Part shown: in pieces, positions 1 to 8,031 of the stretch
Numbering within the stretch: position 1 is the stretch's first letter
Layout of the letters: each line of letters opens with the position of its first letter
DNA from: an uncultured Halieaceae bacterium
GTDB lineage: Bacteria; Pseudomonadota; Gammaproteobacteria; Pseudomonadales; Halieaceae
Reading direction: 5' to 3'
Length of the DNA: 51,731 nt
Assembly (NCBI GenBank): GCA_913057135.1
Contig: CAJXNM010000020.1
Location: 1 to 51,731, forward strand
Notes under the pieces: model-generated
What the model was told of the DNA's origin: nothing
Databases searched by the model: none
What the model saw: the letters and a program-made list of their open reading frames with translations, nothing else
Position numbers and translations under genes: made by a program

Positions 1-1
1 C

Positions 2-103
2 AGACACCCACCGCAAATTCGCTGGAAGCGCGTTATCGACCCAGAGCGGACCCAGGACGCCTATGATATCGGCAATTCAATCAAGTCTCTGTATTTTTAT
101 TAG
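2..103 (+). CDS. 3' end of an unidentified gene (partial)
   Basis: A reading frame is open from the window edge to a TAG at 101-103, giving 33 residues that start RHPPQIRWKRV and end KSLYFY. It stops 13 bases before the end of the convergent nuclease gene, a normal tail-to-tail arrangement, and the composition is protein-like with many charged and aromatic residues. I do not recognise the family. A chance open frame of this length is possible, so confidence is limited. Confidence 0.35.
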   Translation, partial: RHPPQIRWKRVIDPERTQDAYDIGNSIKSLYFY

Positions 104-116
104 ACAGGGGAATTGG

Positions 117-2042
117 CTAACCAAAGCTCTCCCTAATCGCCTCTTGTATGTGATACGCATGGCTGAGCTGCGTATTTAGCTGCTGAAACAGCGCCTCTTC
201 AGCTTGGATCAGTTCTTTGACTCTTTCAATACTAAGTGATCTTTTCTTGCTGCTACAAACAGGGCACCATGATTTAGCTTGAAGAATGTTATTCGCTGTA
301 GCTTGCCAGTAGTGTTGATGTCCGCAGCGCCAAATCATCTTTTGTCTGTTATTAATATAGTGTTTTGATATGAGTGTACCTGATTTGAGGTTAGCAGCCT
401 CAGCGAGCGCCTCTATAGATAACGCGTACTTGCGTCCTGTTATCAGCTTCCCACATTTTTGACAGCCAAGAGGTTTTTTTAATCTTCCGAGATCTGTCGT
501 AAATTGATGGTTATTTCCACATTTGACCAGATACTTGATCGGCACAGAGTCAGATTGGACCTCCAGAAGTTGCCATTGCCTTACAGCCAATAGCTCATCA
601 ATGACGGTGATTGGCGTCCTACGTTTCTGTGACAACTCTTCGTTTGCACATTGTCTACACCAAGTGCCTTGTACAATTGACCCCGGAACGGCTGTCCACG
701 GTGGATGTTTATCGTTACCACAGTGCCACAACAAAGGGCTTTGACTATTGAAGTATACCTCCGAGATAAGGCGGCCACCTCTGTTTGTTGCGATACACCG
801 TAGCCTGTTGAGTTCATCTTGGCGACCGGTTTGTACTGTACTAACGTCGAGCTCACTTTTGTTTTTTATAAGATTCCTCAGAGTCTTACTGAGCCTGGCA
901 ATTATGAAATCTTGGATTTCTCCTAGATCAATCCAGTATGGGATTTCGAGTAGCTGTACGCCCTGATGTTGACATTGTTGACGTTTATATTCGTCCCAAC
1001 TCAAGCGTGTTTCAAAATCTTCTCTAGATTTATGGAAAAAGGGTAGAAATTCATAGTGCTGCTGTCCTTGGTACTCAAATGCAAGACCCAGCTCTTGACT
1101 ATACCCATCTAGTTCGAGCTTGTTACCGATGTCATTAATAAGCCAATCAGGTTTGGTCTTCGGAAAAGGAACCTCAAATAGGTGTTCAAAAACTGCTCGA
1201 CAAATCGTCTCGCTGACGCCTCTAAGATTGCAGGTGTTGCACCCATGTCCCTGCTCTAAAGTATACAGCCGCACAATGTTCGTGTGGCCAACCTCGCAAA
1301 TGTAATGGACATAAATTGTTGATTTGGTTGCTGACTCCTTTCTGCGTTCTAGCTTTTGAAACGTACCGCCAACTTCACTTACAGCTCTCATGGCTCGTTT
1401 TTCATACACATCACCGTCAAGCGCTACACCGCTGTTACAACTTGGGCACCAGCTACCGCCGCCTTTAACGGAGTCTGGTGATGCCTGCCATTCACTACCG
1501 CATTGGTTGCATTTCCAGACGAGCTTCGACTTAGCATCGATGTACTTATCAGATAGCAGCTCTCCATTTCTATCGACAGCGAGTGCCTTTAATTCTAGAA
1601 GAATCTCTTCTTTAGAGCGCTTAGTTGGGTCGCATTCTCGACACCAAGAGCCAGCCAATATCGATTGGGGCTTGATAGGAACTCGCTTGTGTCCTTTTCC
1701 GCAATCAATATAAATTTCGGTTCGGTTGTTTATATAGTCTCCATCGACCCATCTGCCTCCGTTTTTTACGATGGCCGCCTCAAGGTTGCCTATTAGCTGC
1801 TCTTTAATTGGGTCTACTTTACTTTTTGATATTCGCTCACCCAGGCAGGGCTGCTCTGGACACCAGGTCGGTTTTCTTTTTCGCAGTAGATTTGAAATCA
1901 ATGGCCGAAAAATATGACCTCTTTTACATTGAATCTCTACTCTCCCGTCAACCAGTGTGTTGCCGGACAACAATTGTCCGCCCATTGATTCGACGTAATT
2001 AAGTAATTTTGATTGCCTCTCAGGACTAATTATCCGTTTCAC
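117..2042 (-). CDS. Seven-zinc-ribbon protein with central Vsr/homing-type nuclease domain
   Basis: 641 residues with a GTG start and only a weak ribosome site. Seven repeated modules of about 40-50 residues each carry two Cys/His pairs: C39/H43/C61/C66, C114/H118/C134/C137, C178/C181/C199/C202, C249/H253/C268/C271, C441/H446/C462/C465, C508/H512/C527/C530, C573/H575/C593/C596. Several share a GG-x-Y-I-N-N-R lead and a G-x-W-C-x-x-C end, like the probable zinc-ribbon family DUF4379. Between modules 4 and 5 (about 274-395) lies a nuclease-like domain with LDGY (D312), FEYQGQQHY (E323, Q325, H329), D350 and K353. This resembles the Vsr-like EDxHD fold of phage homing endonucleases. DNA binding and cleavage are inferred. 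Base composition is clearly AT-richer than the rest of the window, suggesting transfer. It could be a homing, mobile-element or defence nuclease; no partner gene is visible. Confidence 0.8.
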   Translation of the reverse strand: MKRIISPERQSKLLNYVESMGGQLLSGNTLVDGRVEIQCKRGHIFRPLISNLLRKRKPTWCPEQPCLGERISKSKVDPIKEQLIGNLEAAIVKNGGRWVDGDYINNRTEIYIDCGKGHKRVPIKPQSILAGSWCRECDPTKRSKEEILLELKALAVDRNGELLSDKYIDAKSKLVWKCNQCGSEWQASPDSVKGGGSWCPSCNSGVALDGDVYEKRAMRAVSEVGGTFQKLERRKESATKSTIYVHYICEVGHTNIVRLYTLEQGHGCNTCNLRGVSETICRAVFEHLFEVPFPKTKPDWLINDIGNKLELDGYSQELGLAFEYQGQQHYEFLPFFHKSREDFETRLSWDEYKRQQCQHQGVQLLEIPYWIDLGEIQDFIIARLSKTLRNLIKNKSELDVSTVQTGRQDELNRLRCIATNRGGRLISEVYFNSQSPLLWHCGNDKHPPWTAVPGSIVQGTWCRQCANEELSQKRRTPITVIDELLAVRQWQLLEVQSDSVPIKYLVKCGNNHQFTTDLGRLKKPLGCQKCGKLITGRKYALSIEALAEAANLKSGTLISKHYINNRQKMIWRCGHQHYWQATANNILQAKSWCPVCSSKKRSLSIERVKELIQAEEALFQQLNTQLSHAYHIQEAIRESFG

Positions 2043-2065
2043 AGGGAAGTGCCGATAATTGTGTT

Positions 2066-2080
2066 GATCAGGTGATGATC
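2066..2080. promoter_or_regulatory. 15-bp inverted repeat upstream of the nuclease gene
   Basis: GATCA-N5-TGATC arms form an inverted repeat 24-38 bases upstream of the nuclease gene's GTG. This position suits an operator or autoregulatory site, but the arms are only five bases long and no clear promoter hexamers accompany it. Low-confidence suggestion only. Confidence 0.2.
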
Positions 2081-2244
2081 CTATAAGTAATTCTCACTGC
2101 TCGCAAAGTGCCATCTTCATCCTGCCAAATATCATTGAAAGCGTCTGCTTCTGGCCGATAGCAGACACAGCAATAGAACAACTGCCTGAACCCAGACGGT
2201 CCCCTAGGGTATTACTGCCAGCACTCACCAGCGACTGTTAAGCC

Positions 2245-5200
2245 TTAATCCAGAATAGGTGCCAGCCAGCGTCGTAAGATATCGGTGCTCATTGCTTTTC
2301 GTTGTGCCAAGGATGCGAGCTGGTCCTCCCCAATTTTACCGACTGAGAAATATCGGGCTTCGGGGTGTGCGAAGTAAAATCCGCTAACAGCGGCCGTCGG
2401 ATACATGGCAAAGGTCTCGGTGAGGTGCACGTCGCAATTGCGCTCCACATCCAGTAACCGAAACAACGTTTCTTTTTCCAGATGGTCGGGGCAGGCGGGG
2501 TAGCCCGGGGCAGGCCGTATGCCTCGGTAACGCTCGCGAATCAGTTCGTCATTGCTGAGTTGCTCATCGGGTGCGTAGCCCCAGAACTCGGTCCGTACGC
2601 GGCGGTGCATGTGCTCGGCGAAAGCCTCTGCAAGCCGGTCGGCGAGTGCTTTTAGCATGATGGCATTGTAGTCATCGTGTTCCGCTTCGTAGGCGCGTAC
2701 ACGTTCATCGACACCGTGGCCCGTGCTCACGCAGAAGCCGCCTATCCAGTCCCGGGGGCCTCCCTCAGGCGCAACGTAATCGGCTAATGATAAGTTGGCT
2801 TCACCTTCTCGTTTCTGAAGTTGCTGTCGGATTTGATGCAGATCAGCCAAGGGTTCCCCTTGATCATCGAATAGCCGAATGTCGTCTTGGTTAACACGCT
2901 GTGCTGGCCAAAAGCCGATCACCGCCCGCGCACTTAGCCACTGCTCATCAATAATACGCTCGAGCATGGCTTTGGCATCGGCAAACAAAGTTCTGGCCTG
3001 CTCACCGATAATCGGATCGTCCAGTAGCTTGGGGAATTTGCCATGCAGATCCCACGTAATGAAGAACGGTGTCCAATCGATGGTGTCGACAAGACTATCT
3101 AAAGGGTAGTCATTAAACACGCGCACGCCGGTAAAGGTGGGTGCCGGCGGCTGGTACTGTTGCCAATCAAAGCTGGCACCCCGGTGTACGGCCTCTTCAT
3201 AGCTGATGCGTTCACTGCGCTGCTTGCGATTGGCCACCCGCTCACGAACCACGGCATATTCGGCGTCGATGTCGGCTCTGAAACGGTCGCGCTTATCCCC
3301 CAGCAGTTGACTGGCCACCGAGACGCTGCGCGAGGCATCTGGCACATAGACGACAGCATTATTGTGATAGTTCGGCTGAATTTTGACCGCGGTATGCGCC
3401 TTGGACGTCGTGGCTCCGCCGATCATTAGCGGCACATCAAATCCCCTACGCTGCATTTCGCTGGCCACATGCGCCATTTCTTCAAGGGAGGGGGTAATTA
3501 ATCCCGATAGGCCAATGATGTCGACTTGCTCCGCCTGTGCCACCCGAAGGATTTCGTCGCAGTGGACCATGACCCCCAAGTCGATAATGTCGAAGTTGTT
3601 ACATTGCAAAACAATGCCGACGATGTTTTTGCCAATATCGTGGACATCACCTTTTACCGTGGCTAACAGGATCTTACCGTTATTACCCGCACCTTCGGAC
3701 TTCTCCGCTTCGATAAACGGTTGTAAATAGGCAACCGCCTGCTTCATGACGCGCGCCGATTTGACTACCTGTGGCAGGAACATCTTACCCTCGCCAAACA
3801 GATCGCCCACGGTGTTCATGCCATCCATAAGCGGACCTTCGATGACTTGGATGGGGCGTTCAAAAGCCTGACGAGCTTCTTCGACGTCGATTTCAATATA
3901 TTGAGTAATGCCCTTGAGCAGTGCGTATTCAAGCCGCTTGGCAACCGGTTGTTCGCGCCAGCTCAGGTCTTCCGTACGCTGCTGGCCAGCACCGCTGCCC
4001 CGGTAGCGATCGGCAAGTTCGAGCAGCCGCTCGGTGGCATCGTCCCGTCGATTGAGCACAACGTCCTCTACCGCATCGCGCAGGTCCTCGGGTAAGTCAT
4101 CGTAAACCGCTAGTTGGCCCGCATTGACGATACCCATGTCCATGCCGGCGCGGATAGCGTGGTACAAAAACACGGAGTGGATAGCTTCCCGCACAGGGTT
4201 GTTACCGCGGAAAGAAAACGACACGTTCGAGACGCCACCCGATACCCGCGCACCAGGCAAATGGTTGCGAATCCAGCGACTGGCTTCGATGAAATCCACT
4301 GCGTAGTTGTTGTGCTCCTCAATACCGGTACCAATGGCAAAGATATTGGGATCAAACATGATGTCGTGGGGATTGAAGTCCAGACGCTCGCGCAACAGGT
4401 CATAACAGCGCTGACAAATAGCAATGCGCCGCTCTAGGTTATCGGCTTGACCGTTTTCGTCAAAGGCCATGATGACCACCGCGGCGCCGTAGCGTTGGCA
4501 CAGGGCGGCCTGCTCGAGAAATTCCTCTTCGCCGGCTTTTAAGCTAATGGAGTTCACCACCGGCTTGCCCTGAATGCACTTCAGCCCCGCTTCAATGACT
4601 GACCATTTAGAGGAGTCAACCATGAAGGGCACGCGCGCAATGTCAGGCTCGGCTGCGGCCATACGCAAGAAGGTGACCATGGCCTCTTCCGCATCGAGCA
4701 TGCCTTCATCCATGTTGACGTCGATGATTTGCGCACCGTCCTCAACCTGGGCGCGGGCCACTTCCAGAGCGGCGGTGTAGTCCCCATCGAGAATCAGTCG
4801 TTTGAACTTGGCAGATCCGGTTACGTTGCAGCGCTCGCCCACATTCACGAAGTTTTTGCCCGAAAAATTGAAGGGCTCAAGTCCACTCAGACTCGTGTCC
4901 TTAAGTGGTGCTGGGAGCTGTCGCGGTGGTTTGTCCGCAACCGCATCGGCAATAGCGCGAATATGATCCGGTGTGGTGCCACAGCAGCCGCCGGCTAGGT
5001 TCAGGAAACCGCGCTCGGCGAATTCAGCAAAATCACTGTGCATATCGGCGGGCTGTTCATCGTATTCGCCAAAGGCATTGGGCAGCCCAGCGTTCAAGTG
5101 CGCGCTGAAGTAGCAGTTCGACACCGAGGCCAGCTCCTCGAGGAAGTGCTGTACTTCTTTGAAGCGTCGACCACAGTTGCTACCCACTATGAGCGGTTTG

Positions 5201-5934
5201 GCGTGGGCAAGCGCGGTCCAAAAGGCAGCGCCGGTCTGGCCCGACAGAATACGACCGCTGGTGTCGGGAAACGTCACCGACAGCATGATGGGCAATTCAA
5301 TAGCGCGTGCATCGAAGGCGGCACGAATGGCGAACACGGCGGCTTTGGCATTGAGCGCGTCGAAAATGGTCTCCACCATCAGCACATCAACACCGCCATC
5401 AATGAGTGCATCGGTGGCCACCCTGTAGTTATCCACCAGGGTGTCGAAATCAATGTTGCGTGCGCCCGGATCATTCACATCGGGTGAAATCGATGCGGTG
5501 CGCGGGGTTGGGCCCAGTACACCTGCAACAAAACGGGGCCGCGCGGGATCCCGCTGACTTACCTCATCGGCCACGGCGCGGGCGACACAAGCCCCCTGGT
5601 AATTGATGTCATAGACTGCGCTTTCTAAACCGTAATCGCTCTGTGCAACCGCGGTACCGTTGAAGGTGTTGGTTTCAATGATATCGGCGCCAGCGTCCAG
5701 ATAAGCTTTGTGTATCGCGGCGACGACATCGGGGCGAGTGAGATTGAGCAGATCATTGTTGCCCTTGAGTTCAGAGGGATGGTCGGCAAAAGACTCGCCT
5801 CGGTAATCCGCCTCTTGAAGTTGATAGTCCTGAATCATTGTGCCCATGGCGCCGTCGATCACCACGATGCGCTGCTCGAGAGCGTTGATTAGGTGAGCTA
5901 TTTGTGGCTTGGTGTAAGACGGAAATGCGGACAT
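2245..5934 (-). CDS. metH: Cobalamin-dependent methionine synthase
   Basis: 1229 residues, the usual length. It transfers a methyl group from methyltetrahydrofolate through cobalamin to homocysteine in the cytosol. Domains in order: homocysteine-binding (about 1-350, zinc ligands C254, C317, C318 in GGCCGTT), pterin-binding (from about 360, [11 protein letters not shown]), cobalamin cap and B12-binding domain with DVHDIGKN (H765 the lower cobalt ligand), and the C-terminal SAM-dependent reactivation domain with [12 protein letters not shown]. The ATG has a GAGGAAG ribosome site 8 bases upstream. Oddity: the loop after C254 reads NCGRRF where the E. coli enzyme, from memory, has NCALG. It is divergent from nfuA; a perfect palindrome lies in its presumed promoter. 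I found no cobalamin riboswitch upstream. Confidence 0.98.
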   Translation of the reverse strand: MSAFPSYTKPQIAHLINALEQRIVVIDGAMGTMIQDYQLQEADYRGESFADHPSELKGNNDLLNLTRPDVVAAIHKAYLDAGADIIETNTFNGTAVAQSDYGLESAVYDINYQGACVARAVADEVSQRDPARPRFVAGVLGPTPRTASISPDVNDPGARNIDFDTLVDNYRVATDALIDGGVDVLMVETIFDALNAKAAVFAIRAAFDARAIELPIMLSVTFPDTSGRILSGQTGAAFWTALAHAKPLIVGSNCGRRFKEVQHFLEELASVSNCYFSAHLNAGLPNAFGEYDEQPADMHSDFAEFAERGFLNLAGGCCGTTPDHIRAIADAVADKPPRQLPAPLKDTSLSGLEPFNFSGKNFVNVGERCNVTGSAKFKRLILDGDYTAALEVARAQVEDGAQIIDVNMDEGMLDAEEAMVTFLRMAAAEPDIARVPFMVDSSKWSVIEAGLKCIQGKPVVNSISLKAGEEEFLEQAALCQRYGAAVVIMAFDENGQADNLERRIAICQRCYDLLRERLDFNPHDIMFDPNIFAIGTGIEEHNNYAVDFIEASRWIRNHLPGARVSGGVSNVSFSFRGNNPVREAIHSVFLYHAIRAGMDMGIVNAGQLAVYDDLPEDLRDAVEDVVLNRRDDATERLLELADRYRGSGAGQQRTEDLSWREQPVAKRLEYALLKGITQYIEIDVEEARQAFERPIQVIEGPLMDGMNTVGDLFGEGKMFLPQVVKSARVMKQAVAYLQPFIEAEKSEGAGNNGKILLATVKGDVHDIGKNIVGIVLQCNNFDIIDLGVMVHCDEILRVAQAEQVDIIGLSGLITPSLEEMAHVASEMQRRGFDVPLMIGGATTSKAHTAVKIQPNYHNNAVVYVPDASRSVSVASQLLGDKRDRFRADIDAEYAVVRERVANRKQRSERISYEEAVHRGASFDWQQYQPPAPTFTGVRVFNDYPLDSLVDTIDWTPFFITWDLHGKFPKLLDDPIIGEQARTLFADAKAMLERIIDEQWLSARAVIGFWPAQRVNQDDIRLFDDQGEPLADLHQIRQQLQKREGEANLSLADYVAPEGGPRDWIGGFCVSTGHGVDERVRAYEAEHDDYNAIMLKALADRLAEAFAEHMHRRVRTEFWGYAPDEQLSNDELIRERYRGIRPAPGYPACPDHLEKETLFRLLDVERNCDVHLTETFAMYPTAAVSGFYFAHPEARYFSVGKIGEDQLASLAQRKAMSTDILRRWLAPILD

Positions 5935-5966
5935 AACGTGGGCTTCCTCAAGTGAGAGCGCAATAT

Positions 5967-5982
5967 ATCAAAATATTTTGAT
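5967..5982. promoter_or_regulatory. Perfect 16-bp palindrome in the metH promoter region
   Basis: ATCAAAATATTTTGAT is a perfect 16-base palindrome 33 bases upstream of the metH start codon. On the minus strand it is followed directly by TATATT (5962-5967), a plausible -10 element, so the palindrome would sit between -35 and -10, where repressors commonly bind. It does not match the MetJ box (AGACGTCT) or the MetR consensus. An operator is inferred; the regulator is unknown. Confidence 0.45.
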
Positions 5983-6044
5983 GGATTGCTAGTGTGCGGC
6001 GTTTTATGGGCACTATGCCAACTGGGATGTACTCACTGTCGGGA

Positions 6045-6073
6045 TTTAACCTAGTGTAGAAGTCGGGTATTAT
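6045..6073 (+). promoter_or_regulatory. Possible sigma-70 promoter of nfuA
   Basis: TTTAAC (6045-6050), a 17-base spacer and TATTAT (6068-6073) face nfuA. The -10 matches five of six consensus bases and the -35 only three, so this is a moderate candidate. It would start transcription about 130 bases upstream of the ATG and leave a structured leader. Confidence 0.35.
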
Positions 6074-6079
6074 CCGGGG

Positions 6080-6124
6080 CTGCGACGGTTGGGCACCGCG
6101 TGCATCGCAGGCGTCTCGTTTTTT
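6080..6124 (+). promoter_or_regulatory. Hairpin with trailing T-run in the nfuA leader
   Basis: CTGCGA (6080-6085) pairs with TCGCAG (6105-6110), with an inner CGGT/ACCG stem, followed after eight bases by six T residues (6119-6124). This resembles a weak intrinsic terminator or attenuator, lying just after the suggested nfuA promoter. The gap between stem and T-run lowers confidence. Confidence 0.3.
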
Positions 6125-6151
6125 CCAACCGGCAGGTTTACCTAACAGCCG

Positions 6152-6199
6152 GATCCAGCAAATAGGATCCATCCAAAAGAGAGATCCATTTAAAAGAGA
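6152..6199 (+). repeat. 17-bp tandem repeat in the nfuA leader
   Basis: GATCCATCCAAAAGAGA (6166-6182) is followed without a gap by GATCCATTTAAAAGAGA (6183-6199), 15 of 17 bases identical. A shorter, more diverged unit, GATCCAGCAAATAG (6152-6165), precedes them. The array ends about 10 bases before the nfuA ATG, so the last unit overlaps the ribosome-binding region. Function unknown; slippage duplication or a translational control element are both possible. Confidence 0.8.
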
Positions 6200-6208
6200 G
6201 TAGGGCTC

Positions 6209-6784
6209 ATGATTACCATTACCGAATCGGCGCAAACCTATCTTGCAGAGCTCCTGTCCAAGCAGGCAGACGCCCTGGGTGTGCGAGTATTCATCAATCA
6301 GCCGGGAACCCCTCGGGCAGAGACCTGCATTGCGTATTGCCGAGAGGGCGATGTCAAAGAGGGTGATGTCGAACATGATTACGGCACCTTTAAAGCGTGG
6401 TTCGAGGGCCGGAGCCTGCCTTTTCTCGATGACGCTTTGGTTGATTACGCCGCGGACCGAATGGGCGGTCAGCTAACCATTAAAGCGCCCAACGCCAAGA
6501 TGCCCCGGGTAGATGACGACAGTCCCATTGAGGATCGTATCAATTACATTCTCTACAACGAGGTTAATCCGTCGTTGGCAGCCCATGGCGGTGAGGTCTC
6601 ATTAATCGAGGTCACCGACGACCAGTTCGCTATTTTGCGCTTTGGCGGTGGTTGTCAGGGCTGTAGCGCGGTTGATGTCACCTTGAAAGACGGTGTTGAG
6701 AAAACCCTGCTCGACCAAATTCCGCAGCTGGCTGGGGTCCGCGACATGACGGACCACAGCGACCGCAGTCAGGCCTATTACTGA
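6209..6784 (+). CDS. nfuA: Fe-S biogenesis scaffold/carrier NfuA
   Basis: 191 residues, the normal NfuA length. The N-terminal half is a degenerate A-type (IscA-like) domain. The C-terminal half is the Nfu domain with the cluster-binding C149-x-x-C152 in GGGCQGC. NfuA carries a [4Fe-4S] cluster to client enzymes under oxidative stress or iron shortage. It is divergent from metH, an association also seen in Pseudomonas, and convergent with the DAHP synthase gene with only 8 bases between the two stop codons. The leader carries a 17-bp tandem repeat and a hairpin. Family assignment is secure. Confidence 0.97.
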   Translation: MITITESAQTYLAELLSKQADALGVRVFINQPGTPRAETCIAYCREGDVKEGDVEHDYGTFKAWFEGRSLPFLDDALVDYAADRMGGQLTIKAPNAKMPRVDDDSPIEDRINYILYNEVNPSLAAHGGEVSLIEVTDDQFAILRFGGGCQGCSAVDVTLKDGVEKTLLDQIPQLAGVRDMTDHSDRSQAYY

Positions 6785-6792
6785 TATAGGTC

Positions 6793-7866
6793 TTATCGGC
6801 AGCGGTTCGGTAGCACGTCGCGCAGTTTCTCGGCCATGGACAGCAGCAACTGCTCGGTGCTGTCCCAGTCGATACATGCATCGGTGACTGAAACGCCGTA
6901 GGCGAGTTCGTTGAGTGACGCCGGGATGCTCTGGTTACCGGCATTGATATTGCTCTCCAACATCAACCCAATAATGGAACGGTTACCTTCGACAATTTGA
7001 TTGGCCACGTTGTCGGCAACCAGCGGCTGTAGCTCGGGTTTTTTCTCTGAATTGGCGTGGCTGCAGTCCACCATAATGTTGCGCGGTAACGACGCTTTCT
7101 CGAGGGCTTGCTCACACAAAGCAACATGGACGCTGTCGTAATTGGGGCCGTTTGATCCGCCCCGCAGAACCACATGCCCGTAGCGATTGCCTCGGGTTTC
7201 AAAGACCGACACCTTACCTTCACTGTTGATGCCCAGAAAACGATGGGGATTGCACACGGATTTCATCGCGTTAACCGCCACCTCCAGACCACCATCAGTC
7301 CCGTTTTTAAACCCGACCGCCGAGGACAAACCACTTGCCATTTCTCGGTGCGTTTGGCTCTCGGTGGTGCGAGCGCCAATCGCCGACCAGCTAATCAGGT
7401 CCTGTAGGTACTGGGGTGTAATTGGATCGAGAGCTTCAGTCGCTGTCGGTAGCCCTAGCGCTAAAATGTCGCGCAATAGGGTGCGACCAATGGTGAGTCC
7501 CGCTTCAATATCGAAGGAGTCATCGAGATGGGGGTCATTGATGAGCCCTTTCCAGCCCACCGTCGTTCGCGGTTTTTCGAAATAGACCCGCATGACGATG
7601 TAAAGGGTGTCGCCCACCTTGTCGGCAAGGTCTTTTAGCCGGCGGGCGTAGTCCATGGCGGCATCGACATCATGGATGGAGCAGGGACCCACGACCACGA
7701 TCAGGCGATGATCTGCCCTATCGAGAATAGCTTCAATAGCACTTCGTGTCGCCGCCACGCGATCATAAATAGCATCGCTCACGCGCACTGTGTCGCGTAA
7801 AGCGGCAGGTGCGATTAAAACTTGTTGTGAAGCGACGTTGACGTTGTGAATACGTGGATTGGACAT
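6793..7866 (-). CDS. aroF: 3-deoxy-7-phosphoheptulonate (DAHP) synthase, AroF type
   Basis: 357 residues of the class I DAHP synthase family, which joins phosphoenolpyruvate and erythrose 4-phosphate at the first step of aromatic amino acid synthesis. Visible motifs are GPCSIHD, MRVYFEKPRTTVGWKG, IGARTTESQTHREMASGLS, GFKNGTDG and DCSHANS. The start (HNVNVASQQVL), the NRSIIGLMLESNI stretch and the YGVSVTDACI end resemble E. coli AroF more than AroG or AroH, so tyrosine sensitivity is likely but not shown. The ATG has a weak upstream site. It is convergent with nfuA and divergent from the AddB-like gene. Confidence 0.93.
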   Translation of the reverse strand: MSNPRIHNVNVASQQVLIAPAALRDTVRVSDAIYDRVAATRSAIEAILDRADHRLIVVVGPCSIHDVDAAMDYARRLKDLADKVGDTLYIVMRVYFEKPRTTVGWKGLINDPHLDDSFDIEAGLTIGRTLLRDILALGLPTATEALDPITPQYLQDLISWSAIGARTTESQTHREMASGLSSAVGFKNGTDGGLEVAVNAMKSVCNPHRFLGINSEGKVSVFETRGNRYGHVVLRGGSNGPNYDSVHVALCEQALEKASLPRNIMVDCSHANSEKKPELQPLVADNVANQIVEGNRSIIGLMLESNINAGNQSIPASLNELAYGVSVTDACIDWDSTEQLLLSMAEKLRDVLPNRCR

Positions 7867-8031
7867 GCTAGTTTGCCTGTATTGCTAACTGATTGTTCGT
7901 TGTGGAGTGACGCCGGCCTGACCCAGTCGTTGGCGCAGCAGTGTAAACCCTGAAAGTGACGTCGTCATGTCAGATCGGGGCCGCAATGTCATAGCCACCA
8001 TAAAATGCCGAAATCATCATCGGAGTCGCCC

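Noticed and set aside
2068-2211. A 47-codon open stretch on the minus strand between metH and the nuclease gene, translation ending in NDIWQDEDGTLRAVRITYRIIT
   Set aside because: It looks protein-like but has no ATG, GTG or TTG with a ribosome site near its start, and the stop-to-stop length is easily reached by chance. It may be a remnant of a lost gene, but I cannot support that.
5935-6208. Riboswitch (cobalamin, SAM or SAH type) upstream of metH
   Set aside because: I looked for B12-box and SAH-riboswitch core sequences on both strands and found only a simple CTGCGA/TCGCAG stem, without the required conserved cores.
5948-6376. Minus-strand open frame across the metH-nfuA intergenic region
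   Set aside because: It overlaps nfuA antisense, lacks family resemblance, and the region already explains itself as promoters, hairpin and repeats.
7957-7967. TGACGTCGTCA inverted repeat between aroF and the AddB-like gene, and a TGTAAA half-site nearby
   Set aside because: The arms are five bases, and the second half of a TyrR box is missing, so neither an operator nor TyrR control of aroF is supported.
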